Below are positions 1 through 5,778 of a stretch of 11,056 bases of DNA, piece by piece. The notes under the pieces are model-generated. The model saw only the letters and a program-made list of their open reading frames with translations, was not told where the DNA came from and searched no databases. The DNA is from Bacteroidales bacterium (GTDB taxonomy: Bacteria > Bacteroidota > Bacteroidia > Bacteroidales > WCHB1-69): the NCBI GenBank assembly GCA_031272415.1, contig JAISTU010000128.1:1-11056 (forward strand), in the 5' to 3' direction. How positions within the stretch are numbered: the stretch's first letter is position 1; every line of letters begins with the position of its first letter. The translations under genes and the position numbers were made by a program.

Positions 1-246
1 GGTTGGTATCGGCGGCGATTGCGGATGGTGATTTGGAAACAATGGAAACGAGTACGCACCAGATTTGCGAACTTGAAAAAATTAGGTATTTCATATCAAA
101 CCGCATGGGAACACTGCAACACAAGAAAGAGTTATTGGCACACAGCCGGTAGCCCTATTTTGAGTGTATCAATTCCCAATGCTCAATTGAAAAAGAGTGG
201 TTATATTTTCTTTAGTGACTACTATGCACAGTTGCGTCCTTTATAA
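1..246 (+). CDS. Group II intron reverse transcriptase/maturase, C-terminal fragment
   Basis: This is the C-terminal part of the intron-encoded protein, which helps the intron RNA fold and splice and copies it into DNA during mobility. The frame is open from base 1 (GWYRRRLRM...) to the TAA at 244-246, so the real start lies outside the window and the ATG at 19 is internal. The 81 residues match the maturase-specific (GIIM, domain X) region: a WYRRRLRM-x-IWKQWK stretch, then R-x-ANLKKLGI, then NTRKSYWHTAGSPIL, and a terminal GYIFFSDYYAQL. The protein stops right after this domain, so no C-terminal HNH endonuclease is attached. Endonuclease-lacking maturases are known in several bacterial intron classes. 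The stop lies 7 nt before the domain V stem, so the end of the gene and the catalytic RNA are almost contiguous. Confidence 0.93.
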   Translation, partial: GWYRRRLRMVIWKQWKRVRTRFANLKKLGISYQTAWEHCNTRKSYWHTAGSPILSVSIPNAQLKKSGYIFFSDYYAQLRPL

Positions 247-253
247 TTAGAGA

Positions 254-323
254 ACCGCCGTGTACCGAACGGTACGCACGGTGGTGTGAGAGGGCGGGGG
301 AGAAATCCCCCTACCTACTTGAT
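254..323 (+). ncRNA. Group II intron RNA domains V and VI and 3' splice end
   Basis: Domain V is a hairpin from A254 to T285. The lower stem pairs ACCGCCGTG (254-262) with CACGGTGGT (277-285), with one G-T wobble at 257/282. A two-base bulge follows (C275, G276), then a 4-bp upper stem (263-266 with 271-274) and a GAAC loop. Aligned to other introns, the catalytic triad falls on C256-G257-C258, the CGC variant rather than AGC. Domain VI runs about 288-320: GAG (288-290) pairs with CTT (318-320), GGG (292-294) with CCT (314-316), and GGGGG (296-300) with CCCCC (307-311), closing the loop 301-306. A317 is left unpaired as the likely branch point. Pairing was done by eye. Confidence 0.88.
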
Positions 324-325
324 TA

Positions 326-368
326 ACATTTTTATTCCAAAATGCAAAAAAAACAATTCTCCATTCTC
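326..368 (+). repeat. Dispersed intergenic repeat, copy 1 (truncated by the intron)
   Basis: The core CCAAAATGCAAAAAAAA followed by TCTCCATTCTC is shared with copies near 2498 and 8003 and, inverted, near 5600. The other copies begin with TTTTAGAAC. Here only AAC remains next to the group II intron end, so the left part was probably separated by the intron. The copy lies between the intron and the purF stop codon. Confidence 0.6.
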
Positions 369-374
369 AAATTT

Positions 375-2288
375 TTATTTGCATCTCTCCCATGGTCTTT
401 CTTCTTTGTTTTCGATGTAATTTATAAAAGATTGATTAAGAACACGATAGCCTCCGGGTGTAGGATAATTGCCTGTAAAATACCAATCTCCACAATGTTT
501 TGGACAGGCTTTGTGCAAATCTTCAACTGTATTATATACAATTTCTATATCTGCGTGGATGTTTTCAGGTTTTACCAATTGGGCTATTTTTTGTGCAATA
601 TCTTCTTCTGTAAAAGGGGTATAAATTTCTTTTACATAATTGATAATCTGTTCTTTAGGAGCATTTTCTTGTTCTTTTGCTTTTTGATAAACATTTTCTA
701 TCACAGAATTTCTGCCGCTTTCTTTGAGCAAAGCAATTGCCGCTTGAAAAGCCACAAATTCACCCAAACGGCTCATATCAATACCGTAACAATCAGGATA
801 ACGAATTTGCGGGGCAGAAGATGCTATGACAATTTTTTTAGGACATAATCTGTCCAACATGCGTATTATGCTCTCTCTGATTGTAGTGCCTCTCACAATA
901 GAGTCGTCTAAAACTACCAAATTATCTCTGTTTCGATTGACGGTGCCGTAAGTGATGTCATAAACGTGCGTCACCAAATCATCTCTTTGCTTATCTTGTG
1001 TAATAAAAGTTCTCAACTTCATGTCTTTGACCGCAATTTGGTCAAAACGAGGCATAATGAGCAAAATTTTATCTAAAAATTCGGGCGTAATGGAGTCAAT
1101 ATTTTTCAAAATTTTCTGTTTTTTAACCTCATTACAATGGTCTCTAAGGGCGTCAAACATGCCGTTAAATGCCACCAATGCAGTATTGGGAATGTATGAA
1201 AAAACAGTATTAATTAAGTCATTATCAATTGCTTTTAAAACAGAAGGCAACAAAAATGCCCCCAATTGTTCCCTTTCTTTATAAATATCCTCATCTGTTC
1301 CGCGTGAAAAATAAATCCGTTCAAAAGAGCAAGGAGTAGGTTGGGCTTGTTTTCCGCAAGGTTTAACCGAAAAATGACCATCTCTTTTAATGATGGCAGC
1401 ATGTCCGGCGGGTAATTCGTTAATATCTTCTGTCTGCAAATTGAATGCCGTTTGAATGGCAGGACGCTCGGAGGCAAACACAATCACCTCATCATTTTGA
1501 TAATAGAATGCAGGACGTATGCCATGCGGGTCGCGAACTATAAAAGCATCTCCATGTCCCAACATGCCCGCCAAAACATAACCACCGTCCCAATTAGAAG
1601 ACGCATTTTCCAATATTTTGTGCAAATTGATATTTTTTTGAATTTGAGTAGAAATTTCAAATTTGGACAAACCTTTTTGCTTAAATTGTTCATACAATTC
1701 ATCATTTTCCTTATTTACATAATTGGCAATTGTTTCCAAAAGTGTAATTGTGTCGGAAGTTTCGATGGGATGTTGCCCCAGTTGTACTAATTCATTAAAA
1801 ATTTCATTGGTATTGGTGAGATTAAAATTGCCTGCCACCACAATAGACCTTGAAATCCAATTGTTATGAATAATAAAAGGATGCAACGCATTGAGGTCAT
1901 TTTTTCCAAAAGTACCATACCGCAAATGCCCTAAAAACAGTTCGGCTGAAAATTTAAGATGCTCTTTTATCCAATCAACGTCCTGCAAAAGCAAAGGATT
2001 TTTGTCTGCAATTTGTTGAATTTTGTCATACTCTGGCACAAAACAGTCTTGTATTGAGGCGGGCGAATTAGACCGCAATCTATCAATATATTGCACGCCA
2101 TATTTAGCGTCAAATTTTACAGCCGCAATTCCTGCGCCGTCTTGTCCGCGGTTATGCTGTTTTTGCATCAATAGATACAATTTATCATATCCCCAAAACG
2201 CAGAACCGTATTTTTGAATGTAATAATCTAACGGCTGCAACAACCTTAGCAGAACTATTCCGCACTCATGTTTTATACTATCGCTCAT
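375..2288 (-). CDS. purF: Amidophosphoribosyltransferase, long Bacteroidota-type form
   Basis: PurF catalyses the first committed step of purine synthesis, making 5-phosphoribosylamine from PRPP and glutamine. The 637-residue protein has an N-terminal class II glutaminase domain and a C-terminal phosphoribosyltransferase domain. Cys9 in HECGI is the expected nucleophile, exposed after removal of an eight-residue propeptide. QHNRGQDGAGI (44-54) and GHLRYGT (120-126) are glutaminase motifs. VVLDDSIVRGTT (458-469) is the PRPP-binding loop, and CPKHCGDWYFTGNYPT lies near the C-terminus. The protein is about 130 residues longer than E. coli PurF, partly through an insert after residue 15. The usual HNGNLTN motif reads GNFNLTN at about 153-159, keeping the oxyanion Asn but replacing Gly with Phe. 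From memory, long Bacteroidota homologues share this. ATG 2288 is chosen because it places Cys9 correctly and lies about 40 nt from the predicted transcription start. Confidence 0.9.
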   Translation of the reverse strand: MSDSIKHECGIVLLRLLQPLDYYIQKYGSAFWGYDKLYLLMQKQHNRGQDGAGIAAVKFDAKYGVQYIDRLRSNSPASIQDCFVPEYDKIQQIADKNPLLLQDVDWIKEHLKFSAELFLGHLRYGTFGKNDLNALHPFIIHNNWISRSIVVAGNFNLTNTNEIFNELVQLGQHPIETSDTITLLETIANYVNKENDELYEQFKQKGLSKFEISTQIQKNINLHKILENASSNWDGGYVLAGMLGHGDAFIVRDPHGIRPAFYYQNDEVIVFASERPAIQTAFNLQTEDINELPAGHAAIIKRDGHFSVKPCGKQAQPTPCSFERIYFSRGTDEDIYKEREQLGAFLLPSVLKAIDNDLINTVFSYIPNTALVAFNGMFDALRDHCNEVKKQKILKNIDSITPEFLDKILLIMPRFDQIAVKDMKLRTFITQDKQRDDLVTHVYDITYGTVNRNRDNLVVLDDSIVRGTTIRESIIRMLDRLCPKKIVIASSAPQIRYPDCYGIDMSRLGEFVAFQAAIALLKESGRNSVIENVYQKAKEQENAPKEQIINYVKEIYTPFTEEDIAQKIAQLVKPENIHADIEIVYNTVEDLHKACPKHCGDWYFTGNYPTPGGYRVLNQSFINYIENKEERPWERCK

Positions 2289-2332
2289 TCTTTAATTTTT
2301 ACTTTAATTTTTAAATATAATGATAATCCTTT

Positions 2333-2345
2333 TACAAAAATACAC
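2333..2345 (-). promoter_or_regulatory. purF promoter, -7 element
   Basis: On the minus strand this reads GTGTATTTTTGTA. It contains TATTTTTG, a full match to the Bacteroidota -7 consensus TAnnTTTG. Transcription should start around 2328, giving a leader of about 40 nt. No clear -33 TTTG box is visible at the usual spacing. Confidence 0.7.
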
Positions 2346-2355
2346 TTTTTTTTCA

Positions 2356-2386
2356 GTTGAGAGTTGAAAATTAAAAGTTGAGAGTT
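2356..2386. repeat. GTTGAGAGTT direct repeat pair upstream of purF
   Basis: GTTGAGAGTT occurs at 2356-2365 and again at 2377-2386, a 21-bp period. The 31-bp block differs from the block at 5555-5585 mainly by coordinated A-to-G changes in each unit. Both blocks lie a short distance upstream of a promoter. Confidence 0.6.
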
Positions 2387-2388
2387 TT

Positions 2389-2400
2389 TTTCAGAGTGTA
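2389..2400. repeat. TTTCAGAGTGTA motif, copy 1
   Basis: The same 12-mer occurs at 5588-5599 and 10922-10933. At 5588 it adjoins the GCATTTT core of the larger dispersed repeat, so it seems to be one module of that family. Confidence 0.55.
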
Positions 2401-2404
2401 AAGA

Positions 2405-2429
2405 AATTTACGATTTTGAATTTACGATT
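2405..2429. repeat. AATTTACGATT direct repeat pair
   Basis: Two perfect 11-bp copies, at 2405-2415 and 2419-2429, have a 14-bp period and are followed by a partial third (GTAGATT). The function is unknown; it is part of the low-complexity spacer between purF and gpmA. Confidence 0.6.
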
Positions 2430-2453
2430 GTAGATTGTTTTTCGCTTTTTGTA

Positions 2454-2467
2454 TTTTTGCGCAAAAA
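2454..2467. repeat. 14-bp perfect palindrome TTTTTGCGCAAAAA
   Basis: A perfect palindrome centred on GCGC lies between the 3' end of gpmA and the purF promoter. It could be an operator or a small hairpin. On either strand it is followed by sequence that does not look like a clean terminator, so no role is assigned. Confidence 0.5.
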
Positions 2468-2497
2468 CATTCTAAAAAATGAGTTGCTTTTTACACC

Positions 2498-2553
2498 TTT
2501 TAGAACAATTTTCTCCTAAAATGCAAAAAAAAACTCTCCATTCTCAATTCTCC
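2498..2553 (+). repeat. Dispersed intergenic repeat, copy 2
   Basis: It begins TTTTAGAAC, continues with TCTCCTAAAATGC, an A-tract and CTCTCCATTCTC, and matches copies 1, 3 and 4. It runs past the gpmA stop codon, so the last two sense codons of gpmA (Glu-Asn) and its TGA lie in repeat sequence. Confidence 0.65.
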
Positions 2554-3296
2554 TTTTTCCCTTGATTTGCGACTGCCTCCATCTGTTTTTGAAGAGTTTC
2601 TTCATCGGCTAAAAAATAATCTTTGAGCAGATTGAATTGTGTATCAAATTCAAAAACATATGGTATTCCTGTGGGCAGATTGAGTTTAATAATTTCTTCG
2701 TTAGAAATATTTTTAAGATATTTAACAATCGCTCGGAGACTATTTCCGTGGGCAGCAATTATAATTTGTTGATTTTCAATTAGTTTTACTTTAATTTCGC
2801 TTTCCCAATAAGGAATAATTCTATCCACTGTATCTTTGAGCGACTCTGTGGCAGGTTTTGCGGCAGGGTCATCAATGTTTGCATATCGCGGGTCATTATT
2901 AGGATGTCGCGGGTCATCTGCCGGCAGTGGCGGCGGACAAATATCGTAACTTCGTCGCCATAGAAGCACTTGTTCTTCACCATATTTTTCCACCATTTCA
3001 CGCTTGTTGAGCCCTTGCAAAATGCCGTAATGTTTTTCATTTAATCTCCACGTTTTTTGAACAGGCAACCACAACAAATCCATTTTATCCAACACCTCGT
3101 TGAGCGTTTTGATTGCCCTTTTGAGGTAAGAAGTGTACGCAAATTGAAAGCAAAATCCTTTTTCTTTGAGTGCTTTACCTGCATTTTGGGCTTCCTCAAT
3201 ACCTTTTGGGGACAAATCAACGTCTGTCCAGCCCGTAAATCGATTTTCTTTATTCCATTGGCTTTCGCCGTGTCTGATGAGTACTAATTTATACAT
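2544..3296 (-). CDS. gpmA: 2,3-bisphosphoglycerate-dependent phosphoglycerate mutase
   Basis: GpmA interconverts 3- and 2-phosphoglycerate in glycolysis and gluconeogenesis in the cytoplasm. Its 250 residues are the usual length for the cofactor-dependent dPGM family. LIRHGESQWN places the phospho-accepting histidine at His9. FTGWTDVDLS, Arg60, Glu87 in RLNEKHYG, and the second active-site histidine His183 in AAHGNSLRA match the E. coli residues His11, Arg62, Glu89 and His184 with an offset of one or two. PPPL and DPRY in the middle are also family features. It is the last gene of the operon, 6 nt after the DUF721 gene. The C-terminal KKEN tail lies partly in an intergenic repeat, so the natural end may vary between strains. 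Start ATG 3296 leaves the standard short N-terminus before RHGES. Confidence 0.96.
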   Translation of the reverse strand: MYKLVLIRHGESQWNKENRFTGWTDVDLSPKGIEEAQNAGKALKEKGFCFQFAYTSYLKRAIKTLNEVLDKMDLLWLPVQKTWRLNEKHYGILQGLNKREMVEKYGEEQVLLWRRSYDICPPPLPADDPRHPNNDPRYANIDDPAAKPATESLKDTVDRIIPYWESEIKVKLIENQQIIIAAHGNSLRAIVKYLKNISNEEIIKLNLPTGIPYVFEFDTQFNLLKDYFLADEETLQKQMEAVANQGKKEN

Positions 3297-3302
3297 ACTT
3301 AA

Positions 3303-3605
3303 CTATCTTATTTCTACTTTTTTAATGATATTTTGACCTAATTTTTGGTTTAATTTTTCTTTAATTTCATTTTTTCTCATTTGCAACTCCATTTTTACTA
3401 CCGGTGAATTGGTATATACAAAAAACGTGCCTTCTTTGAAAACAACAGAAGTAGTATATTGTGATAAACCATTGCCTACCAGTTCGTTCCAAATTTCTTT
3501 GGCTTGCTTTTCAACTTTTACTTTTAAATAATCGTCTGCAAAACCATATTTTTTTAAAAACGACAAAAATGCCTCATTTATTGTATGCTCTGTTTTTTGT
3601 TCCAT
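3303..3605 (-). CDS. DUF721 / DciA-like protein
   Basis: This 100-residue protein resembles the short DUF721 proteins of Bacteroidota. The visible family pattern is an N-terminal helix (about 9-35), then W-x-ELVGNGLSQYT (39-51), a beta segment with GTFFVYTNSPVVKMELQMRK (59-78), and a helix ending LNQKLGQNIIKKVEIR. The related DciA proteins assist loading of the replicative helicase; applying that role here is inference. In many Bacteroidota I recall this gene next to recF, whereas here it lies between an ABC permease gene and gpmA. Gaps of 5 nt upstream and 6 nt downstream indicate cotranscription. No membrane segment or signal peptide is present. Confidence 0.75.
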   Translation of the reverse strand: MEQKTEHTINEAFLSFLKKYGFADDYLKVKVEKQAKEIWNELVGNGLSQYTTSVVFKEGTFFVYTNSPVVKMELQMRKNEIKEKLNQKLGQNIIKKVEIR

Positions 3606-3610
3606 ATAAT

Positions 3611-4735
3611 TTATCTTTTATCTTTACTATATAATTGCCATAGACTTGCTCCCAAAAGGACAACATTCATTGAGGTTAAAATAACGACCGGTCTCCACAC
3701 CATTGCCCAGCCGACTCCTTTGAGCATAATGTCTCGCAATGCAGTAATAAACCATTTGGCTGGCATTAAATGGGAAAGCCATTGCAACAGAATAGGCTGA
3801 TTTTCAATGGGAAATATAAAATCTGACAGCAATAAAGTCGGCAAGAAAAATCCTAATAAACACGACAGCATTGCCACTTGTTGCGTATTGCTGACAACTG
3901 CCAAAAGCACTCCCAATGAACAAGATGTGAACATAAATAAAAAACATACCAACAAAAGTAACGCAATATTGCCCTCTATCGGTATGCCGAAAATGATAAC
4001 GCCTAATGTGATCACTATTGCAGTGCAAATGAGGGACATAATCATATACGGTAAAATTTTGGCAATAATGATAACCAATTGATGTGCAGGCGAAATGATG
4101 AGCATTTTCCAACTGCCGTTTTCCCGCTCGGAGGCAAGCGATACCGCTGCCATAAGTGAGGTTACAAGTATCATTATCAACGCAATATTGCCAGGAATGA
4201 ACATGTAGGCACTTTTGAGTTGAGGATTGTACCTCATTTGTATTCTAAATTCTATCGGTTCTACCTCAATATCAGCATTTTGCAATGATTTTTCATGTAA
4301 AGAAATCATTTGTCTCGCATAGCCGACCAATGTGGTGGAAATGTTGGGGTCAGAAGCATCCGTAATGAGTTGAATTTGAGCATTTTTATTGATTGTTAGT
4401 GCATAATCATAATCTTGCGGAATGACCAAAATCATTTTAATTTTACCCTCCCTGAAAGCCGTTGCAATGTCTTCTTTTGAGTCTAAAAATTGTTCTACTT
4501 TAAAAAAATCAGAATGTAAAAAACTGTTAATCAATGATTTTGATTGACTCGTTTGTGAATAATCCAACACCGCAATTGGTGCGTCATAAATTTCTGTCCG
4601 TATGGCATACCCAAAAATCAACACCAAAATAACAGGAATTAATAAGGTGAACAGCATTGTTATTTTGTCTAACAAAACATGACGTATTTCCTTGATTAAG
4701 ATTGCTTTAAATGTATTTGTGGTATTGTTTGCCAT
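3611..4735 (-). CDS. ABC-2 type transporter permease (YbhS/YbhR/YhhJ-like)
   Basis: This is the membrane subunit of an ABC exporter in the inner membrane. Its 374 residues show the ABC-2 layout: a cytoplasmic N-terminus, a first membrane helix at about 25-45, a long extracytoplasmic domain at about 46-176, then five more hydrophobic helices at about 177-200, 225-249, 257-281, 285-307 and 347-369. The motif ERENGSWKMLIISP (203-216) corresponds to the conserved ERExGT...SP segment of this family. Its ATPase is encoded 10 nt upstream. Related exporters often have two permeases and an HlyD-type periplasmic adaptor, but only one permease is encoded here, so it probably forms a homodimer. The substrate cannot be told from sequence; drug or lipid export is a family-level guess. 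Confidence 0.9.
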   Translation of the reverse strand: MANNTTNTFKAILIKEIRHVLLDKITMLFTLLIPVILVLIFGYAIRTEIYDAPIAVLDYSQTSQSKSLINSFLHSDFFKVEQFLDSKEDIATAFREGKIKMILVIPQDYDYALTINKNAQIQLITDASDPNISTTLVGYARQMISLHEKSLQNADIEVEPIEFRIQMRYNPQLKSAYMFIPGNIALIMILVTSLMAAVSLASERENGSWKMLIISPAHQLVIIIAKILPYMIMSLICTAIVITLGVIIFGIPIEGNIALLLLVCFLFMFTSCSLGVLLAVVSNTQQVAMLSCLLGFFLPTLLLSDFIFPIENQPILLQWLSHLMPAKWFITALRDIMLKGVGWAMVWRPVVILTSMNVVLLGASLWQLYSKDKR

Positions 4736-4745
4736 TTTTATTGAT

Positions 4746-5486
4746 TTAATTGGTTAAATTAACTATTTTTTGAAATAAATCATTCATATTCAACACATTA
4801 TGTTGTTCTTTGAGTTCGGAAGGATTGCCAATAATTTTAATTTGTCCTTGATTCATGATACAAATTCGATTACAATATTCTGCTTCGTCCATGTAATGTG
4901 TTGTAACTAAAACAGTTATACCATTTCTGGCGGCTTCATAAATCATATTCCAAAACTCTCTTCTCACCAAAGGGTCAGCCCCCGAAGTCGGCTCATCCAA
5001 AAAAACAACCTCCGGCTGATGCAAAATCGCAGTGGCAAAGGATAGTTTTTGTTTCAATCCCAACGGCAACGAAACCACCTTTTTATTGGCATAATATCGG
5101 ATGTCCAAGCGAGCAATAATGTTCAAAATTCTTTTCCTTAGCAATTGACGGTCAAGGCGATATATAGTTCCAAAGAGTTCCATATTTTCAGTGATGGTCA
5201 AATCTTCATAGAGTGAAAATTTTTGACTCATATACCCAATATGTTTGCGAATTTCTTTTCCTTGTGTAAGAATATCGTAACCACAGACTTTTGCTGTGCC
5301 CGCAGTAGGCATCAAAAGTCCGCACAACATACGTATAGTTGTTGTCTTCCCTGCGCCATTTGCCCCAAGAAAGCCAAAAATTTCTCCTTTTGCAACCTCA
5401 AAAGATATGTCATCCACGGCAATAAAATCCCCAAATTTTCTTTTAAGTCGCTCTGCTACAATATTATACACCAAATTATCCTGCAT
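4746..5486 (-). CDS. ABC transporter ATP-binding protein
   Basis: This is the cytoplasmic ATPase that powers the permease encoded just downstream. All nucleotide-binding motifs are present in 246 residues: Walker A GANGAGKTT (41-49), Q-loop Gln88 in YMSQKFSLY, a signature read as LPLGLKQKL (140-148) in place of LSGGQ, Walker B VVFLDEPTSGAD (160-171), and switch His197 in TTHYMDEAE. The LPLG-x-KQ signature is normal in the NatA/YbhF/CcmA-like drug-export branch, so it is not a defect. It is the first gene of a four-gene operon, with its ATG about 17 nt from the predicted transcription start. No Shine-Dalgarno sequence is seen, as is usual for Bacteroidota. Confidence 0.94.
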   Translation of the reverse strand: MQDNLVYNIVAERLKRKFGDFIAVDDISFEVAKGEIFGFLGANGAGKTTTIRMLCGLLMPTAGTAKVCGYDILTQGKEIRKHIGYMSQKFSLYEDLTITENMELFGTIYRLDRQLLRKRILNIIARLDIRYYANKKVVSLPLGLKQKLSFATAILHQPEVVFLDEPTSGADPLVRREFWNMIYEAARNGITVLVTTHYMDEAEYCNRICIMNQGQIKIIGNPSELKEQHNVLNMNDLFQKIVNLTN

Positions 5487-5507
5487 TCAATTTGAAAATA
5501 TATAAAT

Positions 5508-5520
5508 TACAAAGATACAC
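5508..5520 (-). promoter_or_regulatory. Promoter of the ABC-DUF721-gpmA operon, -7 element
   Basis: On the minus strand this reads GTGTATCTTTGTA. TATCTTTG is a full match to TAnnTTTG. It is the only strong promoter match seen upstream of the four-gene operon; the gaps inside the operon are too short for others. The -33 region is A/T rich without a clear TTTG. Confidence 0.72.
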
Positions 5521-5554
5521 CTTTTCTTCAATTAAAAATTAAAAACTTTTTTTT

Positions 5555-5585
5555 ATTGAGAATTGATAATTAAAAATTGAGAATT
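5555..5585. repeat. ATTGAGAATT direct repeat pair upstream of the ABC operon
   Basis: Two copies of ATTGAGAATT, at 5555-5564 and 5576-5585, have a 21-bp period. This is the same arrangement as at 2356-2386 upstream of purF, and it lies directly upstream of the operon promoter. Confidence 0.6.
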
Positions 5586-5745
5586 ATTTCAGAGTGTAGA
5601 TTTTTTTTGCATTTTGAGAGAAATTTGTTCTAAAAATGGAGACATTATTCCCGATTTTGATAATTCCTTCAGCCCACATTCCTAATTCAACAAATCCGTT
5701 ATGACTTTTATTGCCAAATGAAATTCCCCAAGCATTTACTTGCTA
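5584..5745 (-). pseudogene. Short coding-like remnant, origin unknown
   Basis: Between a TAG at 5745-5743 and a TAA at 5586-5584 the minus strand has an open frame of 52 codons without an ATG near its beginning. The middle reads like real protein (HNGFVELGMWAEGIIKIGNN) and is not low-complexity, unlike the surrounding spacer. Its last part (IFRTNFSQNAKKI) is encoded by copy 4 of the dispersed repeat. I do not recognise the family. It could be the 3' end of a decayed gene or part of a longer mobile repeat of which the other copies are shorter ends. It could also be a chance open frame. Confidence 0.3.
5599..5635 (-). repeat. Dispersed intergenic repeat, copy 4 (inverted)
   Basis: On the minus strand it begins TTTTAGAAC and continues through CAAAATGCAAAAAAAAT, matching copies 2 and 3. 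It continues into the TTTCAGAGTGTA module at 5588-5599, so this copy joins two modules found separately elsewhere. Confidence 0.65.
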
Positions 5746-5777
5746 AAAGATATATTTACTTGATAATCAATATCTTT
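5746..5777 (-). terminator. Possible tex terminator hairpin
   Basis: AAAGATAT at 5746-5753 and ATATCTTT at 5770-5777 form a perfect 8-bp inverted repeat starting one base after the tex stop codon. In the tex transcript the hairpin is followed by another U (a run of four U with the stem end), then AGC. The stem is AU-only apart from one G-C pair and the U run is short, so termination would be weak. A nested 5-1-5 palindrome (5760-5770) sits in the loop and the inner side of the stem. Confidence 0.4.
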
Positions 5778-5778
5778 A

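Larger units (their letters stand above)
1..323 (+). mobile_element. Group II intron, 3' part (maturase end plus domains V-VI)
   Basis: This is the 3' end of a bacterial retrotransposing group II intron; the rest lies upstream of the window. The evidence is the maturase C-terminus in frame from base 1, followed within 8 nt by a domain V hairpin and then a domain VI hairpin with a bulged adenosine. The expected 3' boundary is after T323, because A317 in the context CCTACTTGAT is then seven bases from the end, the usual branch-point distance. The sequence after the boundary matches an intergenic repeat present elsewhere in the window, so the intron seems to sit in non-coding DNA just downstream of purF and in the opposite orientation to it. 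The exact splice base could be one position off. Confidence 0.9.

Noticed and set aside
139..148. Weak ABC signature motif LPLGLKQKL suggesting a dead ATPase (residue positions 139-148 of the protein at 4746-5486)
   Set aside because: This variant is normal in the drug-export branch of ABC ATPases, and Walker A, Walker B, Q-loop and H-loop are all intact.
324..374. Possible intrinsic terminator for purF using the T-tract opposite 346-354
   Set aside because: The T-tract exists in the purF transcript direction, but no GC-rich hairpin precedes it. The T-tract is explained by the repeat.
342..848. Plus-strand open frame of 168 codons opposite purF
   Set aside because: It lies on the antisense strand of well-supported purF coding sequence, is rich in Phe and Ile as expected for an antisense frame of AT-rich DNA, and shows no family motif.
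2452..2459. Plus-strand TATTTTTG match to the -7 promoter box
   Set aside because: It lies within the TTTTTGCGCAAAAA palindrome, lacks the GTG before it and the TA after it, and would transcribe only antisense to gpmA.
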